From Chitinophaga agrisoli (GTDB lineage Bacteria; Bacteroidota; Bacteroidia; Chitinophagales; Chitinophagaceae): 64,000 bases of DNA. This document shows, in pieces, positions 34,816-43,555 of the stretch (its first letter is position 1; every line of letters begins with the position of its first letter). Location of the stretch: contig NZ_VUOC01000001.1 of the NCBI RefSeq assembly GCF_008386695.1, positions 1,462,347 to 1,526,346 of the forward strand, read 5' to 3'. The notes beneath the pieces are model-generated. The model worked only from the letters and a program-made list of their open reading frames with translations, did not search any database and was not told the origin of the DNA. The position numbers and the translations under genes were made by a program.

Positions 34816-36582
34816 ATGGCAATGAAAGTAAAACCCGGCGGTAAGATCCTGTTGATCGTACTGCTGTTGGGAGCGATTTATGCGGCAAAAGTATTATGGT
34901 GGGATAAACGTCCCCAGGAAGCGAAAGCAGCCGCAGATATTGGAAAGGTATCCCTGCCGGATGCACCGGAAGCATCGCTGAGCAAGGATGCAGTGATGAT
35001 GTCCTTACCGGGCCAGGAAACAGCCGTAAACGGCGGTACCAGGATCGTATGGAAGATCATGGCCTGGAACTCTCAATTCCCCTTAATGTACGCCAACGGC
35101 GGCGCCAATACCACCAAAGGCTCCCTGATCGATAAAGCAAAGCTGGATGTGATCCTGGAACGTCAGGACGATTGTAATAAATCCATCGCAGACATGGTAA
35201 AGTTTGCACAGGAGTATAAGACCAACCCTAATACGCCGGGTGTATTCGCCTCCTTTATGGGTGATGGTATGCCTATGTTCTTTGCCGCTTTAAGCAAAGA
35301 GCTGGAGCCCCTGGGACCGGATTATCAGCCTATTGCTTTCTATACCATGGGTAAAAGCTATGGCGAAGACAAGCTGATGGGCCCCACCGACTGGAAACGC
35401 GATCCTAAGAACGCGCTGGGTAAAACAGTAGCCTGCGTACTGCGCGACGGCGATATGAATATCCTGCTGAAATGGGCCGGTGATAACGGTTTGCGCGTAA
35501 ACCCGGATGAGACCTCCTATGACCGCAATGCTATCAACCTGATAGCCGCCAACGATTTCCTGGACGCCGGCACCAAATACATTGCCGGTTATACAGAAAA
35601 CCGCAAGATGATCATTGATGGTAAAAAAGTAGCCAAAGACACCACTGTTGGCGTAGACGGCGTGTCTACCTGGACCCCCGGCGACGTGAACGTGGCGGAG
35701 AAAAAAGGCGGCCTGGTTAGTATTGCCTCTACCAAAGAGTATGCTTCCCAGATGCCTAACATCACCATCACCATCAAAAAGTTCGCTTACGATCACAGAA
35801 CAGATATCGAGAACCTGATCATGGCCCTGTCACAGGCAGGCGACCAGGTACGTTCCTTCTCAGAAGCCAAGGCTTTTGCGGCTGGCGTATCTGCCAAAGT
35901 GTATAACGAACAGGATGGCGCTTACTGGCTCAAATATTACAACGGCCTGGAAGAAAAAGACGCACAGGGTATTAATGTTAGCCTGGGCGGCTCTATGGCC
36001 TTTAACCTGGCAGATGCGGCCAACATGTTTGGTTTAGGTAAAGATGGGCTGGACCGCTACAAGATCGTGTACAACACCTTTGGAGATATCCTGGTTAAAA
36101 TGTACCCGGAACTGGTGCCTACCTACCCCGTGTATAACAAGGTGGTCGATAAATCCTTCCTTACTTCCGTGGTATCTAACCACCCGGAACTGATGGAAGG
36201 CGCCGCTATCCAGGAACAATATGCTACAGAGATCACCCGCGAGGTATCTTCCAAATCATATGAGATCCAGTTCGAGACCGGCAGCGCGGTAATAAAACCC
36301 GCTTCCTACACTGTTCTGGACGAGATCCTGAAAAGCGCCGTGGTGGCAGAAGGTCTTAAGCTGGGCGTATACGGCCACACAGATAATGTTGGTAACGACG
36401 CCGCTAACCAGAAGCTGTCTGAAAGCCGCGCAGAATCCGTGAAGAATTACCTGATCAGCAAAGGCTTATCAACAAGCCGCCTGGAGTCTAAAGGTTATGG
36501 CGCTTCCAAACCTATTGAAGATAATGGTACCGCAGAAGGCCGCGCCAGGAACAGGCGTGTGCAGATAGTACTGGGTAACTAA
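34816..36582 (+). CDS. Solute-binding domain fused to OmpA domain, membrane-anchored
   Basis: A 588-residue protein in three parts. An N-terminal membrane anchor (ILLIVLLLGAIYAAKVLWW, about 11-29) shows no cleavage site or lipobox. Residues about 65-460 look like a type 2 periplasmic solute-binding domain of the NMT1/SsuA/TauA kind (RIVWKIMAWNSQFPLMYANGG, then VILERQDDCNKSIADMVKFAQ). Residues about 475-588 are an OmpA domain with GHTDNVGNDAANQKLSESRA and GRARNRRVQIVLG. It would therefore reach from the inner membrane to peptidoglycan while holding a ligand. With the TauC-type permease and ATPase downstream, it is either a wall-anchored uptake receptor or a sensor. Ligand unknown. Confidence 0.85.
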   Translation: MAMKVKPGGKILLIVLLLGAIYAAKVLWWDKRPQEAKAAADIGKVSLPDAPEASLSKDAVMMSLPGQETAVNGGTRIVWKIMAWNSQFPLMYANGGANTTKGSLIDKAKLDVILERQDDCNKSIADMVKFAQEYKTNPNTPGVFASFMGDGMPMFFAALSKELEPLGPDYQPIAFYTMGKSYGEDKLMGPTDWKRDPKNALGKTVACVLRDGDMNILLKWAGDNGLRVNPDETSYDRNAINLIAANDFLDAGTKYIAGYTENRKMIIDGKKVAKDTTVGVDGVSTWTPGDVNVAEKKGGLVSIASTKEYASQMPNITITIKKFAYDHRTDIENLIMALSQAGDQVRSFSEAKAFAAGVSAKVYNEQDGAYWLKYYNGLEEKDAQGINVSLGGSMAFNLADAANMFGLGKDGLDRYKIVYNTFGDILVKMYPELVPTYPVYNKVVDKSFLTSVVSNHPELMEGAAIQEQYATEITREVSSKSYEIQFETGSAVIKPASYTVLDEILKSAVVAEGLKLGVYGHTDNVGNDAANQKLSESRAESVKNYLISKGLSTSRLESKGYGASKPIEDNGTAEGRARNRRVQIVLGN

Positions 36583-36593
36583 TCATTCTATTA

Positions 36594-36631
36594 CAAATGT
36601 CCTGTCCCATACAGGGGCAGGACATTTAATT
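36594..36631 (+). promoter_or_regulatory. Hairpin between the OmpA-fusion and permease genes
   Basis: Stem AAATGTCCTG(T)CCC / GGGGCAGGACATTT with a short loop, followed by only three T. It may cut transcription partially, or set a processing point between the first three genes and the ABC pair. Confidence 0.6.
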
Positions 36632-36640
36632 TCCTATACC

Positions 36641-37429
36641 ATGCATTTTATCAAATCCATTTTTGAACCACTACGTATCATCAGCCGGCGGAACATGCTG
36701 TTCCTGATGATCGCGGAAGCAGTGCTGGCCCTGGTTGCCTGGCAGCTGAGCGGCGGCGGGCTTATTCCCACGCCTGTCAAGGTGCTGCAGTCCCTGGGCG
36801 CCATTGTTACCGAACGTGATTTTATAGATAACCTCTTTAGCAGCCTTTCCCTTACCATCAAGGGCATGGCTATTTCCATTATCATAGCGCTGGTGATCAG
36901 TTACCTGTCTATGATCCCCTTTTTCCATCCTATTTCCCGGTTTGTGGTAAAATGCCGTTACCTCACCCTTACCGGTCTTATATTCCTGTTTACCTTATGG
37001 ACGCAGAATGGCCATCAGCTGAAGATAAGCCTGCTCATCTTTGGTATTGTGCCTTTCTTCGTTACCTCTTTGCTGGCCGTTTTTGAGAACATCAGTGTGC
37101 AGGAGTTCGAGCTGTGTACCACCTTGCGTATGAATTCCTGGAAAACATGGCTGGAGGTAGTGATCCGCGGCCGGCTGGACCAGGTGTTTGAAGTAATGCG
37201 GCAGAACTTTGCCATTGCCTGGCTCATGATCACCAGCGTGGAAGGCCTGAGCATGAGCGAAGGCGGACTGGGCGTAATGCTCATAAAAGCCAATAAATAC
37301 GTGCAGCTGGAAAAAGTATTCGGTACCCTGGTGATCATTTTTATACTGGGTGTTTTGTTTGATTATATCCTGGGCAAAATGCGCCACTGGCTGTTCCCCT
37401 ATACCCAACTTCAAATCCGCCACTCATGA
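36641..37429 (+). CDS. ABC transporter permease, TauC/SsuC type
   Basis: A 262-residue permease with about six membrane segments (FLMIAEAVLALVAWQL, LTIKGMAISIIIALVISYL and others). The cytoplasmic EAA-like loop is EFELCTTLRMNSWKTWLEVVIRG near residue 150, which contacts the ATPase. The family imports aliphatic sulfonates, nitrate, taurine and similar small molecules with an SsuA-like binding protein, here probably the OmpA fusion. Its stop overlaps the next ATG by ATGA, so the pair is translationally coupled. Confidence 0.88.
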   Translation: MHFIKSIFEPLRIISRRNMLFLMIAEAVLALVAWQLSGGGLIPTPVKVLQSLGAIVTERDFIDNLFSSLSLTIKGMAISIIIALVISYLSMIPFFHPISRFVVKCRYLTLTGLIFLFTLWTQNGHQLKISLLIFGIVPFFVTSLLAVFENISVQEFELCTTLRMNSWKTWLEVVIRGRLDQVFEVMRQNFAIAWLMITSVEGLSMSEGGLGVMLIKANKYVQLEKVFGTLVIIFILGVLFDYILGKMRHWLFPYTQLQIRHS

Positions 37430-38226
37430 ATTATACGAAACATAACGTGTTGTTAAAGGCTGATGGGGTAAACCTGCAGTATGGCGACAAACAGATCTTG
37501 CGTGACATCAATTTTTCGATCCAGGATATTCACCGGCCGGAAGTATCACAGGGCCAGGTAGTATCTCTCATAGGCCGCAGCGGCATTGGTAAGACCCAGC
37601 TGTTCAAGATCCTGGCAGGGTTAATAAAACCCACCAGCGGCATAGTGACCATAGAAGAAGACCAGCACCCGGTAGCTGCCGGCGAAATGGGTATTGTGCC
37701 CCAGCATTATGTGCTGTTCAACCACCGCACCATTTACCATAACCTGAAGATAGGGCTGGATAATGCCGCTGTAAAACTATCTGACGATGAAAAGAAAAGG
37801 ATCATTGCTGATTACGCGGAGACCTTTGAATTAACAGAGCACCTGAAGAAATATCCCGCACAGTTAAGCGGCGGGCAGCGTCAAAGGGTAAGCATCATTC
37901 AGCAGGTATTGACCGGCAATAAGTTCATATTGCTGGATGAGCCCTTCTCCGGTCTGGATATACTCATGATCGATAAGGTGATCAAACTGCTGCTGCGCGT
38001 ATCTACCCTGCATGAGCAGAATACGCTGATCATTGTAAGCCACGACATTGAGAATGCGGCGGCCATCTCTGATACCGTTTGGATCCTGGGTACGGAAGAA
38101 GGCAAACCCGGCGCCACCATTGTAAAGGAATATGACCTTTGTAAAACGGACCTGGCCTGGAGACCGGATATCCATACCAATCCTGATTTTATAAAACTGA
38201 TACAAGAGATAAAACAGCAGTTATAA
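37426..38226 (+). CDS. ABC transporter ATPase, last gene of the operon
   Basis: A 266-residue ATPase with Walker A IGRSGIGKT (49-57), Q-loop VPQHYVLF, signature LSGGQRQRV (147-155), Walker B FILLDEP (167-173) and H-loop IVSHDIEN. The Walker A has I-G-K-T-Q instead of the common G-K-S/T-T, within the usual variation. It couples to the TauC-type permease encoded just before (ATGA overlap). Its stop codon is 9 bases from the stop of the converging TPR/propeller gene, under an inverted repeat. Confidence 0.9.
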   Translation: MNYTKHNVLLKADGVNLQYGDKQILRDINFSIQDIHRPEVSQGQVVSLIGRSGIGKTQLFKILAGLIKPTSGIVTIEEDQHPVAAGEMGIVPQHYVLFNHRTIYHNLKIGLDNAAVKLSDDEKKRIIADYAETFELTEHLKKYPAQLSGGQRQRVSIIQQVLTGNKFILLDEPFSGLDILMIDKVIKLLLRVSTLHEQNTLIIVSHDIENAAAISDTVWILGTEEGKPGATIVKEYDLCKTDLAWRPDIHTNPDFIKLIQEIKQQL

Positions 38227-38237
38227 AAACTGCTGTT
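38213..38237. terminator. Inverted repeat over two converging stop codons
   Basis: Perfect ten-base arms AACAGCAGTT / AACTGCTGTT with loop ATAAA. It covers the TAA of the ABC ATPase gene (38224-38226) and reaches the TAA of the minus-strand gene (38236-38238). There is no T-run on either side, so it is a weak terminator by the usual rule, but no other separator exists. Confidence 0.65.
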
Positions 38238-41049
38238 ATGTGTGTAAGAGGTAGTGGATGGATACCCGTCCGTTCTCTTCTATAATAGCGCAGTGGTGGC
38301 GTTTGGAAATAGTCCTTACGGCTACTATGGCGCTATCTGTATTGATCACCATGAAAGGCTCGTCTTTTTTGCCATGTATATCTTTCATGCTATACACAGC
38401 GGCATGTTTAGGTCCGGCTACCACTACCAGGCCACCTGGTACATAACAAACAGCTTTGATCCCCTGTCCGGCGGCAAAATAGTGTTGTTGCACATTCATG
38501 TTATACTGGGTAGGCACCAATAATACACAGCCGGCTTCCGTAGCGGCTACAATAGTGGTGGCCGTATCTATGGTGCTGTCAGCCAGCATTATTACACTGC
38601 CCTTCAGGCGCGTGGCCTGCATCTCGCCAAGGAACGTTACCCGCAACACATATTCCCCATAATACAGGTAAAAATAATTATCGCGGCAGATCATCTCCTG
38701 GGCAGCGGCCGGCGCCGTAATAAAGCGCATGCTGTCGCCGGCTATCCGGCAATCATTTACATACCGGAGGCCAGTGGTAACGCTATAGCATCGCAGGGTG
38801 AGATGGTGATTGTCCTCTACATGCACGGTGAAAATATGCCCATCTGGCGACAAGCCAAAGCCCAGCAGGTTTTTGGGCAGCCATGTAGGGCATTTTATGG
38901 GTATTTTCTTTGGGAAAGCAGGCGTTTGCGTCAGCAGTTTATCCTGTAAGCCCACTGTGGTACCATCCTTCCAGCCCTTCTTATCGGAATAAATATTAGC
39001 CTGTAAATATACATTGTCAGAAAAAGAAGGATTGCTAAGGAACGTGAAGCCCGCGAGCTTTTCCACCGGCATGGACCACAGATGGTATTCCAGTTTGCCT
39101 TCCTCATTGGCGCGCACCAGGTACATACCGGTATCTTTTACCCCCAGTATCAGCAGCTGGGCGCCATAACTTACCGCGCCCACCCAACGGGTATCCCGGG
39201 CCAGTTGAAAGCTGGTGACCGCCGGCCGTGGTTTGGGCAAAGGTTTCCGGTTAGCGGTGAACCGTTGCAGGTCCACGGGTAACAGGCGGTCTTCCGGTAT
39301 AAAATGCTGCAGCAGGGCTATGTTACTGATATCGTCTTCAGACAGCTGTTTGCCTATTACCTCATAGGTGATATCTGCGGCGGTTGTGGTAAGTTCCGGC
39401 TGGGAATATTGCTTATGCACGGCCATCAGCACGCTCAGGAAATCAATATGCCGGGATGCCGGCGTTTCCTGGTCAAATACCTGGCGCACATGGTCTTCCA
39501 GCGGGCCGGCTTCCTTATCGGCCGCTGTCATCTCAAAATAACGGGTAAGACAGGACACTGCCTGCCGGTTATCCTGCCAGCCCTGCATCAGGTTTTGTTT
39601 GGCCCTTTCCGGCTGTTGCAGCTTTTGTTCCATGATACGGGCCGCATCCAGCAGGTTTTGATGGTTGAGGGCATATTCAATACAACGCTCATAGCGTATG
39701 GCTGCCTGCTCCCGTTGTTCCATCCGCATATACAGGTCGCCGGCCTGTTCGTGCTGCAGCAGGCTGTCATACAGTTCAATGGCCTCCAGGTACAATCCGC
39801 CTTTCTCCAGGCAGGCTGCCGCCGCGGGTAAATTTTTGATATGTTCCTTATACAATGCAGCTGCTTCGCGGTAATACCGGCCCTGTTCCAGTGCCTGGGC
39901 TGCGGCCTGGTAATTGCCCAGCAGGTGGGCATAGATATAAGCGGCTTTTTTATAGTTACCGGCCGCCAGCTCTTTTTCTGCGGCCTGCTGGTATTTTTGA
40001 CGCAGATCGGAGTAGTAATTGCCCACATTCCAGTTGTCTATGGGCTGTCCGCCACCCAGCCGGCTCAGGTCAAAATTGGTGGGCCGTTTGTCCAGTTGGG
40101 CAGAGGGGGGCGCTTCTCCACGGCCCATATAAGGGTCTCCCAGCGGTATGGCATATTGTAAAGCCTCATCCGGGTCCGTATCAAATAACTTCATCAGGCG
40201 TTGCAGCTCGCTGTCTCGTTTGGCCATCAGTTCCTCCATACGCATTTCCACCCAGCTTTCTATCCGCTGCACCCAGCGGGGCCGCCGCCATTGCCATTGC
40301 CATGGCCATTGCCACCGCTTACGTGGTTTACCGGTAATGGGCCGCTCCTCTTGCCTGTAGGGGGTGCTGCTGCTGGTAACAGGCGGCTTGCTGCGGTATA
40401 AGTTTTGCGCCAGCAGAAATAAAGGCCGCAGCAACATACCCAGTAGTTTAGACGGTATGCTGCGGTCCTGTTCCTTTTCCCTTTCCGGGATAATATCCGT
40501 CAAAGGCCGGTGACCTACAGACTCCTGGAGGGATTCGAAAACGGATGCGGCGTTAAGCCGCTGTACGCTCACCTCCTCCAGCGGGGCCGGCGCAGGTAGC
40601 CCGGTATGCGCAAAGGTCCAGTCATTGTCCAGGGGCGCGGGCCAAGCCAGCAGGTCTGCCAGCGATAAGCGGTCTGCGGTCTCAAAACCTACAAAGCCGA
40701 TGGAAGGATGGTATAGCTGATAATCCCATACCAGCAGCTCCTGCAGCTCCGGCAGGGTTAAGACGGGCGTAAGGTCTGCATGCACAGGCAGGAACAATTT
40801 GCCGGCCACCACGCCGTAAGGATAACGGAGACTGTTGGCAGCGGGCGCTTTACCCTGCGGAAAGATCACCAGCAGGCCGGCTGCAGCTACCTTGTCAAAT
40901 TGCTGCGGCACAATAAAACAGGTAAGCTGTTCTACGGCTATGCCCCAGTCGTTTATTTCGCGCAGCCATATACCGGGTGTGGCGCCTTGTATAAAAGCCG
41001 CGGCAACCGGGTGTTTGATATGTGGGTTAAACTGTAGTGCGAGCTGCAT
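38236..41049 (-). CDS. TPR / beta-propeller protein of a MoxR-vWA-bpX ternary system
   Basis: A 937-residue cytoplasmic protein, no signal peptide. Residues 1-150 are an N-terminal domain (HIKHPVAAAFIQGATPGIWLR, VWDYQLYHPSIGFVGF) of the kind found in these systems. A Trp-rich basic patch follows at 244-259 (KRWQWPWQWQWRRPRW). Residues about 345-500 are TPR-like helix pairs (LAAGNYKKAAYIYAHLLGNY, GRYYREAAALYKEH), and about 610-937 beta strands of a degenerate propeller. Its start overlaps the end of the vWA gene by 23 bases. By family logic it would be the recognition partner of the MoxR/vWA pair. Exact bpX subtype not assigned. Confidence 0.72.
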   Translation of the reverse strand: MQLALQFNPHIKHPVAAAFIQGATPGIWLREINDWGIAVEQLTCFIVPQQFDKVAAAGLLVIFPQGKAPAANSLRYPYGVVAGKLFLPVHADLTPVLTLPELQELLVWDYQLYHPSIGFVGFETADRLSLADLLAWPAPLDNDWTFAHTGLPAPAPLEEVSVQRLNAASVFESLQESVGHRPLTDIIPEREKEQDRSIPSKLLGMLLRPLFLLAQNLYRSKPPVTSSSTPYRQEERPITGKPRKRWQWPWQWQWRRPRWVQRIESWVEMRMEELMAKRDSELQRLMKLFDTDPDEALQYAIPLGDPYMGRGEAPPSAQLDKRPTNFDLSRLGGGQPIDNWNVGNYYSDLRQKYQQAAEKELAAGNYKKAAYIYAHLLGNYQAAAQALEQGRYYREAAALYKEHIKNLPAAAACLEKGGLYLEAIELYDSLLQHEQAGDLYMRMEQREQAAIRYERCIEYALNHQNLLDAARIMEQKLQQPERAKQNLMQGWQDNRQAVSCLTRYFEMTAADKEAGPLEDHVRQVFDQETPASRHIDFLSVLMAVHKQYSQPELTTTAADITYEVIGKQLSEDDISNIALLQHFIPEDRLLPVDLQRFTANRKPLPKPRPAVTSFQLARDTRWVGAVSYGAQLLILGVKDTGMYLVRANEEGKLEYHLWSMPVEKLAGFTFLSNPSFSDNVYLQANIYSDKKGWKDGTTVGLQDKLLTQTPAFPKKIPIKCPTWLPKNLLGFGLSPDGHIFTVHVEDNHHLTLRCYSVTTGLRYVNDCRIAGDSMRFITAPAAAQEMICRDNYFYLYYGEYVLRVTFLGEMQATRLKGSVIMLADSTIDTATTIVAATEAGCVLLVPTQYNMNVQQHYFAAGQGIKAVCYVPGGLVVVAGPKHAAVYSMKDIHGKKDEPFMVINTDSAIVAVRTISKRHHCAIIEENGRVSIHYLLHT

Positions 41050-43555
41050 AATTTATTAAGCTATCAATGAAACGTTGGATATAATGTTGGTAGAAGTGTT
41101 TTCCACTCACATGTTTCTCCGCTTCGTTTAAAATAAAATAGGTATTGCCGCAGGTGGTCCCATCCGCCGCCCAGCAGGCAGTGAACTGGTCCAGGATCAG
41201 CAAAATGCATATTTCCGGTATGGTCCTGTCCGCGCTGCGTAAATACAACAGGCCGCGTGAGTCTACAATGGTCTCGCTGCCGTCCGGCCAGGTAAATGTC
41301 TCCATTGTTACCTTCGGGTTAAAAGGAGCAGGGAATGTGGCCCCTTTGCGCACGGCAGTGATCTTTGGCATGTAGCCCGGCCAGCTCGTCTGCCTGGCAG
41401 GCTGCTTTCTGAGTTTTATGCGGTCATCCTCCTGCGCGTCCACCACCCAGCTGCCAATCATCAATCGGTGAGCGCCGTTAACGTAGAGCCCTCCGATACT
41501 GCTTAATACGCTGTATCCGTTGTTTATGAATGAAGTTATCCGGTTCCGTACTTCCAGCCCCAAGGCATGCCGCTTACTCACAGACTCCAGTACCGCTTCA
41601 CTCAGGTGTTCCCCTTGCCGGATAGTAGCATTGTCTGCATTGATGGAGAAAGTGCCTGCAGCCGTTCTTACAAAAAAGCAGTTAAGGTAAAATACCGTCT
41701 CCCTTATACCTGTTACTTCCTGTTCCAGTGATGTGCAACTTACATCCAGCGTATTCAACGATATTTCATACAGCTGCAGCCGTTTTTTTGAGATCATGTA
41801 CAGCAGCAGGTATACCCGTGCCTTCTGCTGGTCAACCCCAAAATAATAATTGCCCTCCTCAATAAAGCTCATCACTTCATAAGCGCCTTTTTTGCGGGTA
41901 TCCCAGTATAATACACGCTGATCCTGGGTAACCGCTAGTACGCCCCTATCTCCGAGATGGACAACAGTGTATTGATTTATTATCACTTTGGAGGTCGGAA
42001 ATCGCAGCGGAAAAGGATCTTCCTTAAAGAGCACCGGCCAGTCGCCTGCTGGTAGAACACGGGGAGTAACGGGCGTTTTATCTGACTGTTTAGGCGGGGC
42101 AAACAGCAGCTCATCCAGGTCAAAAAAGGCATAGGCAACCGGCTTTTTACGGCCGTTCACCAGCTCATAACAACACAGCCCGCCATTCCGGTTCACGGTG
42201 ATGATAAACCCCGGATGCTGGTACAAGCTGGCCAGGGCCGGCTGAAACGCGGGCGACGCCAGTGTTTGCTCATCGGTGATCAGGAAAAAGGAACGGTCGT
42301 CGCTCCGGGGCTGCTGTCCCAATAAAGCCAGCAGTGCCTCCCCGCTGTGTAAGGCAGTATCCATTTTCTCCAGCCCGTTAATAATACCGTCCTTGCTCAA
42401 CAGGTCCAGCGGTTGATGGCTTTTATTACCCAGCGTATAGGCCTGCAGGCTGGCATGCGCCTTATTGTGGCGGGAGCAGGCCAGGGCGGCTGCCATGGCA
42501 AACACGCGCGGCAGGCCCCACATCTTTAGCGTGGTATCCACTAGTATTACCCATTCCTTATTGCGTTTGGAAGGCAGTTCCTCCCGGCGCAGGTACAGGG
42601 CTTCGTTATTAGCCAGGCGGGCGCTCAGCAGCTCATCATCATATGCCAGCTCACTTAACAGCAGGCGGTCAAAACTGCCGCGGTTCGTGATATCTGATAC
42701 GCCGCCAAATGACTGGTCACTGCTGCCCTGGGCATGCATAGGTATCTTTAACGCCGCCATTACGCGTTGTGTTAAACGGGTAAGGCCGGCGGTATTTTCA
42801 TCTTCTGCCAGTTGTGTTAGGAGGTCTTTTTCAGATGGCGGCGGTTCCGGTAGCGTAATAGGGGCCGGCGTTGGTATACGTTCTACGCCGGTGCGCAGTT
42901 TTTGTAACAGCGCTTCGGTGGAGGCATAGGTTTTTATTGCCGGCTCAAATGCTTCCAGGTCTGTACGGAAATGGCTCCGTAACCGCCGCCGCAGGTAAGC
43001 GGGCATGGTATCCAGCGTTACGTCTGTCGTTACGCTATCCAGGATGGCCTGATCATATTCACCGCTGTTAAACATGCTTAGCAGGTCATCTTGCCCCTGC
43101 AGGGTGGCCGCGTCTTTAAAGATGATTTGCAGCAACAGCGTTTTATTGCTGCCGGAACGGTATTCTGCCGGCAATTGCGAGATATGTTGCAGCAGTTGCA
43201 CCACCCGTATCAGCAGCGCCATATCCGCTACTACGGTAGCCCTGTCTTCGCCTTCCGGTGGCAACACTAAGTTTTGTAGCGTATTAACAGTTATAAGGGA
43301 AGGATTCCCGCAGGCCGTCATCACCAGCAGTATGGATGCCAGGGGTGGTAAGCCCTGCGGGGCCAGCGCTTGCAGGATATTAACCAGCTCCTCCCGGTAA
43401 CAGATGGTGGCTTGCTGCTGCCATTCAATTGCCTCCATGGGAGGCGCGGGAATATCGAAGGTAAGCGGCGGAATGACCTCTTCCTCCGACCAGTTCCAGA
43501 AATGGCCTGGTGGCGTGCTGAAATAGGCATTCAACCGGATCAGGTCATTAGTCAT
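41027..43555 (-). CDS. vWA plus beta-propeller protein of a MoxR-vWA-bpX ternary system
   Basis: An 842-residue soluble protein. Residues 1-250 are helical, and about 333-500 form a von Willebrand A fold (KEWVILVDTTLKMWGLPRVF, D340 where the MIDAS aspartate should be; DRSFFLITDEQTL for the later strand). The MIDAS is degenerate: D-T-T-L-K instead of D-x-S-x-S. From about 520 to the end come beta strands of a propeller-like region (VVHLGDRGVLAVTQDQRVLYWD, YYFGVDQQKARVYLLL). MoxR AAA+ ATPases act on client proteins through vWA partners. I chose the ATG at 43555, which has a strong GGAGG upstream, over 43609; it overlaps the preceding gene by 8 bases. Confidence 0.78.
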   Translation of the reverse strand: MTNDLIRLNAYFSTPPGHFWNWSEEEVIPPLTFDIPAPPMEAIEWQQQATICYREELVNILQALAPQGLPPLASILLVMTACGNPSLITVNTLQNLVLPPEGEDRATVVADMALLIRVVQLLQHISQLPAEYRSGSNKTLLLQIIFKDAATLQGQDDLLSMFNSGEYDQAILDSVTTDVTLDTMPAYLRRRLRSHFRTDLEAFEPAIKTYASTEALLQKLRTGVERIPTPAPITLPEPPPSEKDLLTQLAEDENTAGLTRLTQRVMAALKIPMHAQGSSDQSFGGVSDITNRGSFDRLLLSELAYDDELLSARLANNEALYLRREELPSKRNKEWVILVDTTLKMWGLPRVFAMAAALACSRHNKAHASLQAYTLGNKSHQPLDLLSKDGIINGLEKMDTALHSGEALLALLGQQPRSDDRSFFLITDEQTLASPAFQPALASLYQHPGFIITVNRNGGLCCYELVNGRKKPVAYAFFDLDELLFAPPKQSDKTPVTPRVLPAGDWPVLFKEDPFPLRFPTSKVIINQYTVVHLGDRGVLAVTQDQRVLYWDTRKKGAYEVMSFIEEGNYYFGVDQQKARVYLLLYMISKKRLQLYEISLNTLDVSCTSLEQEVTGIRETVFYLNCFFVRTAAGTFSINADNATIRQGEHLSEAVLESVSKRHALGLEVRNRITSFINNGYSVLSSIGGLYVNGAHRLMIGSWVVDAQEDDRIKLRKQPARQTSWPGYMPKITAVRKGATFPAPFNPKVTMETFTWPDGSETIVDSRGLLYLRSADRTIPEICILLILDQFTACWAADGTTCGNTYFILNEAEKHVSGKHFYQHYIQRFIDSLINYAARTTV

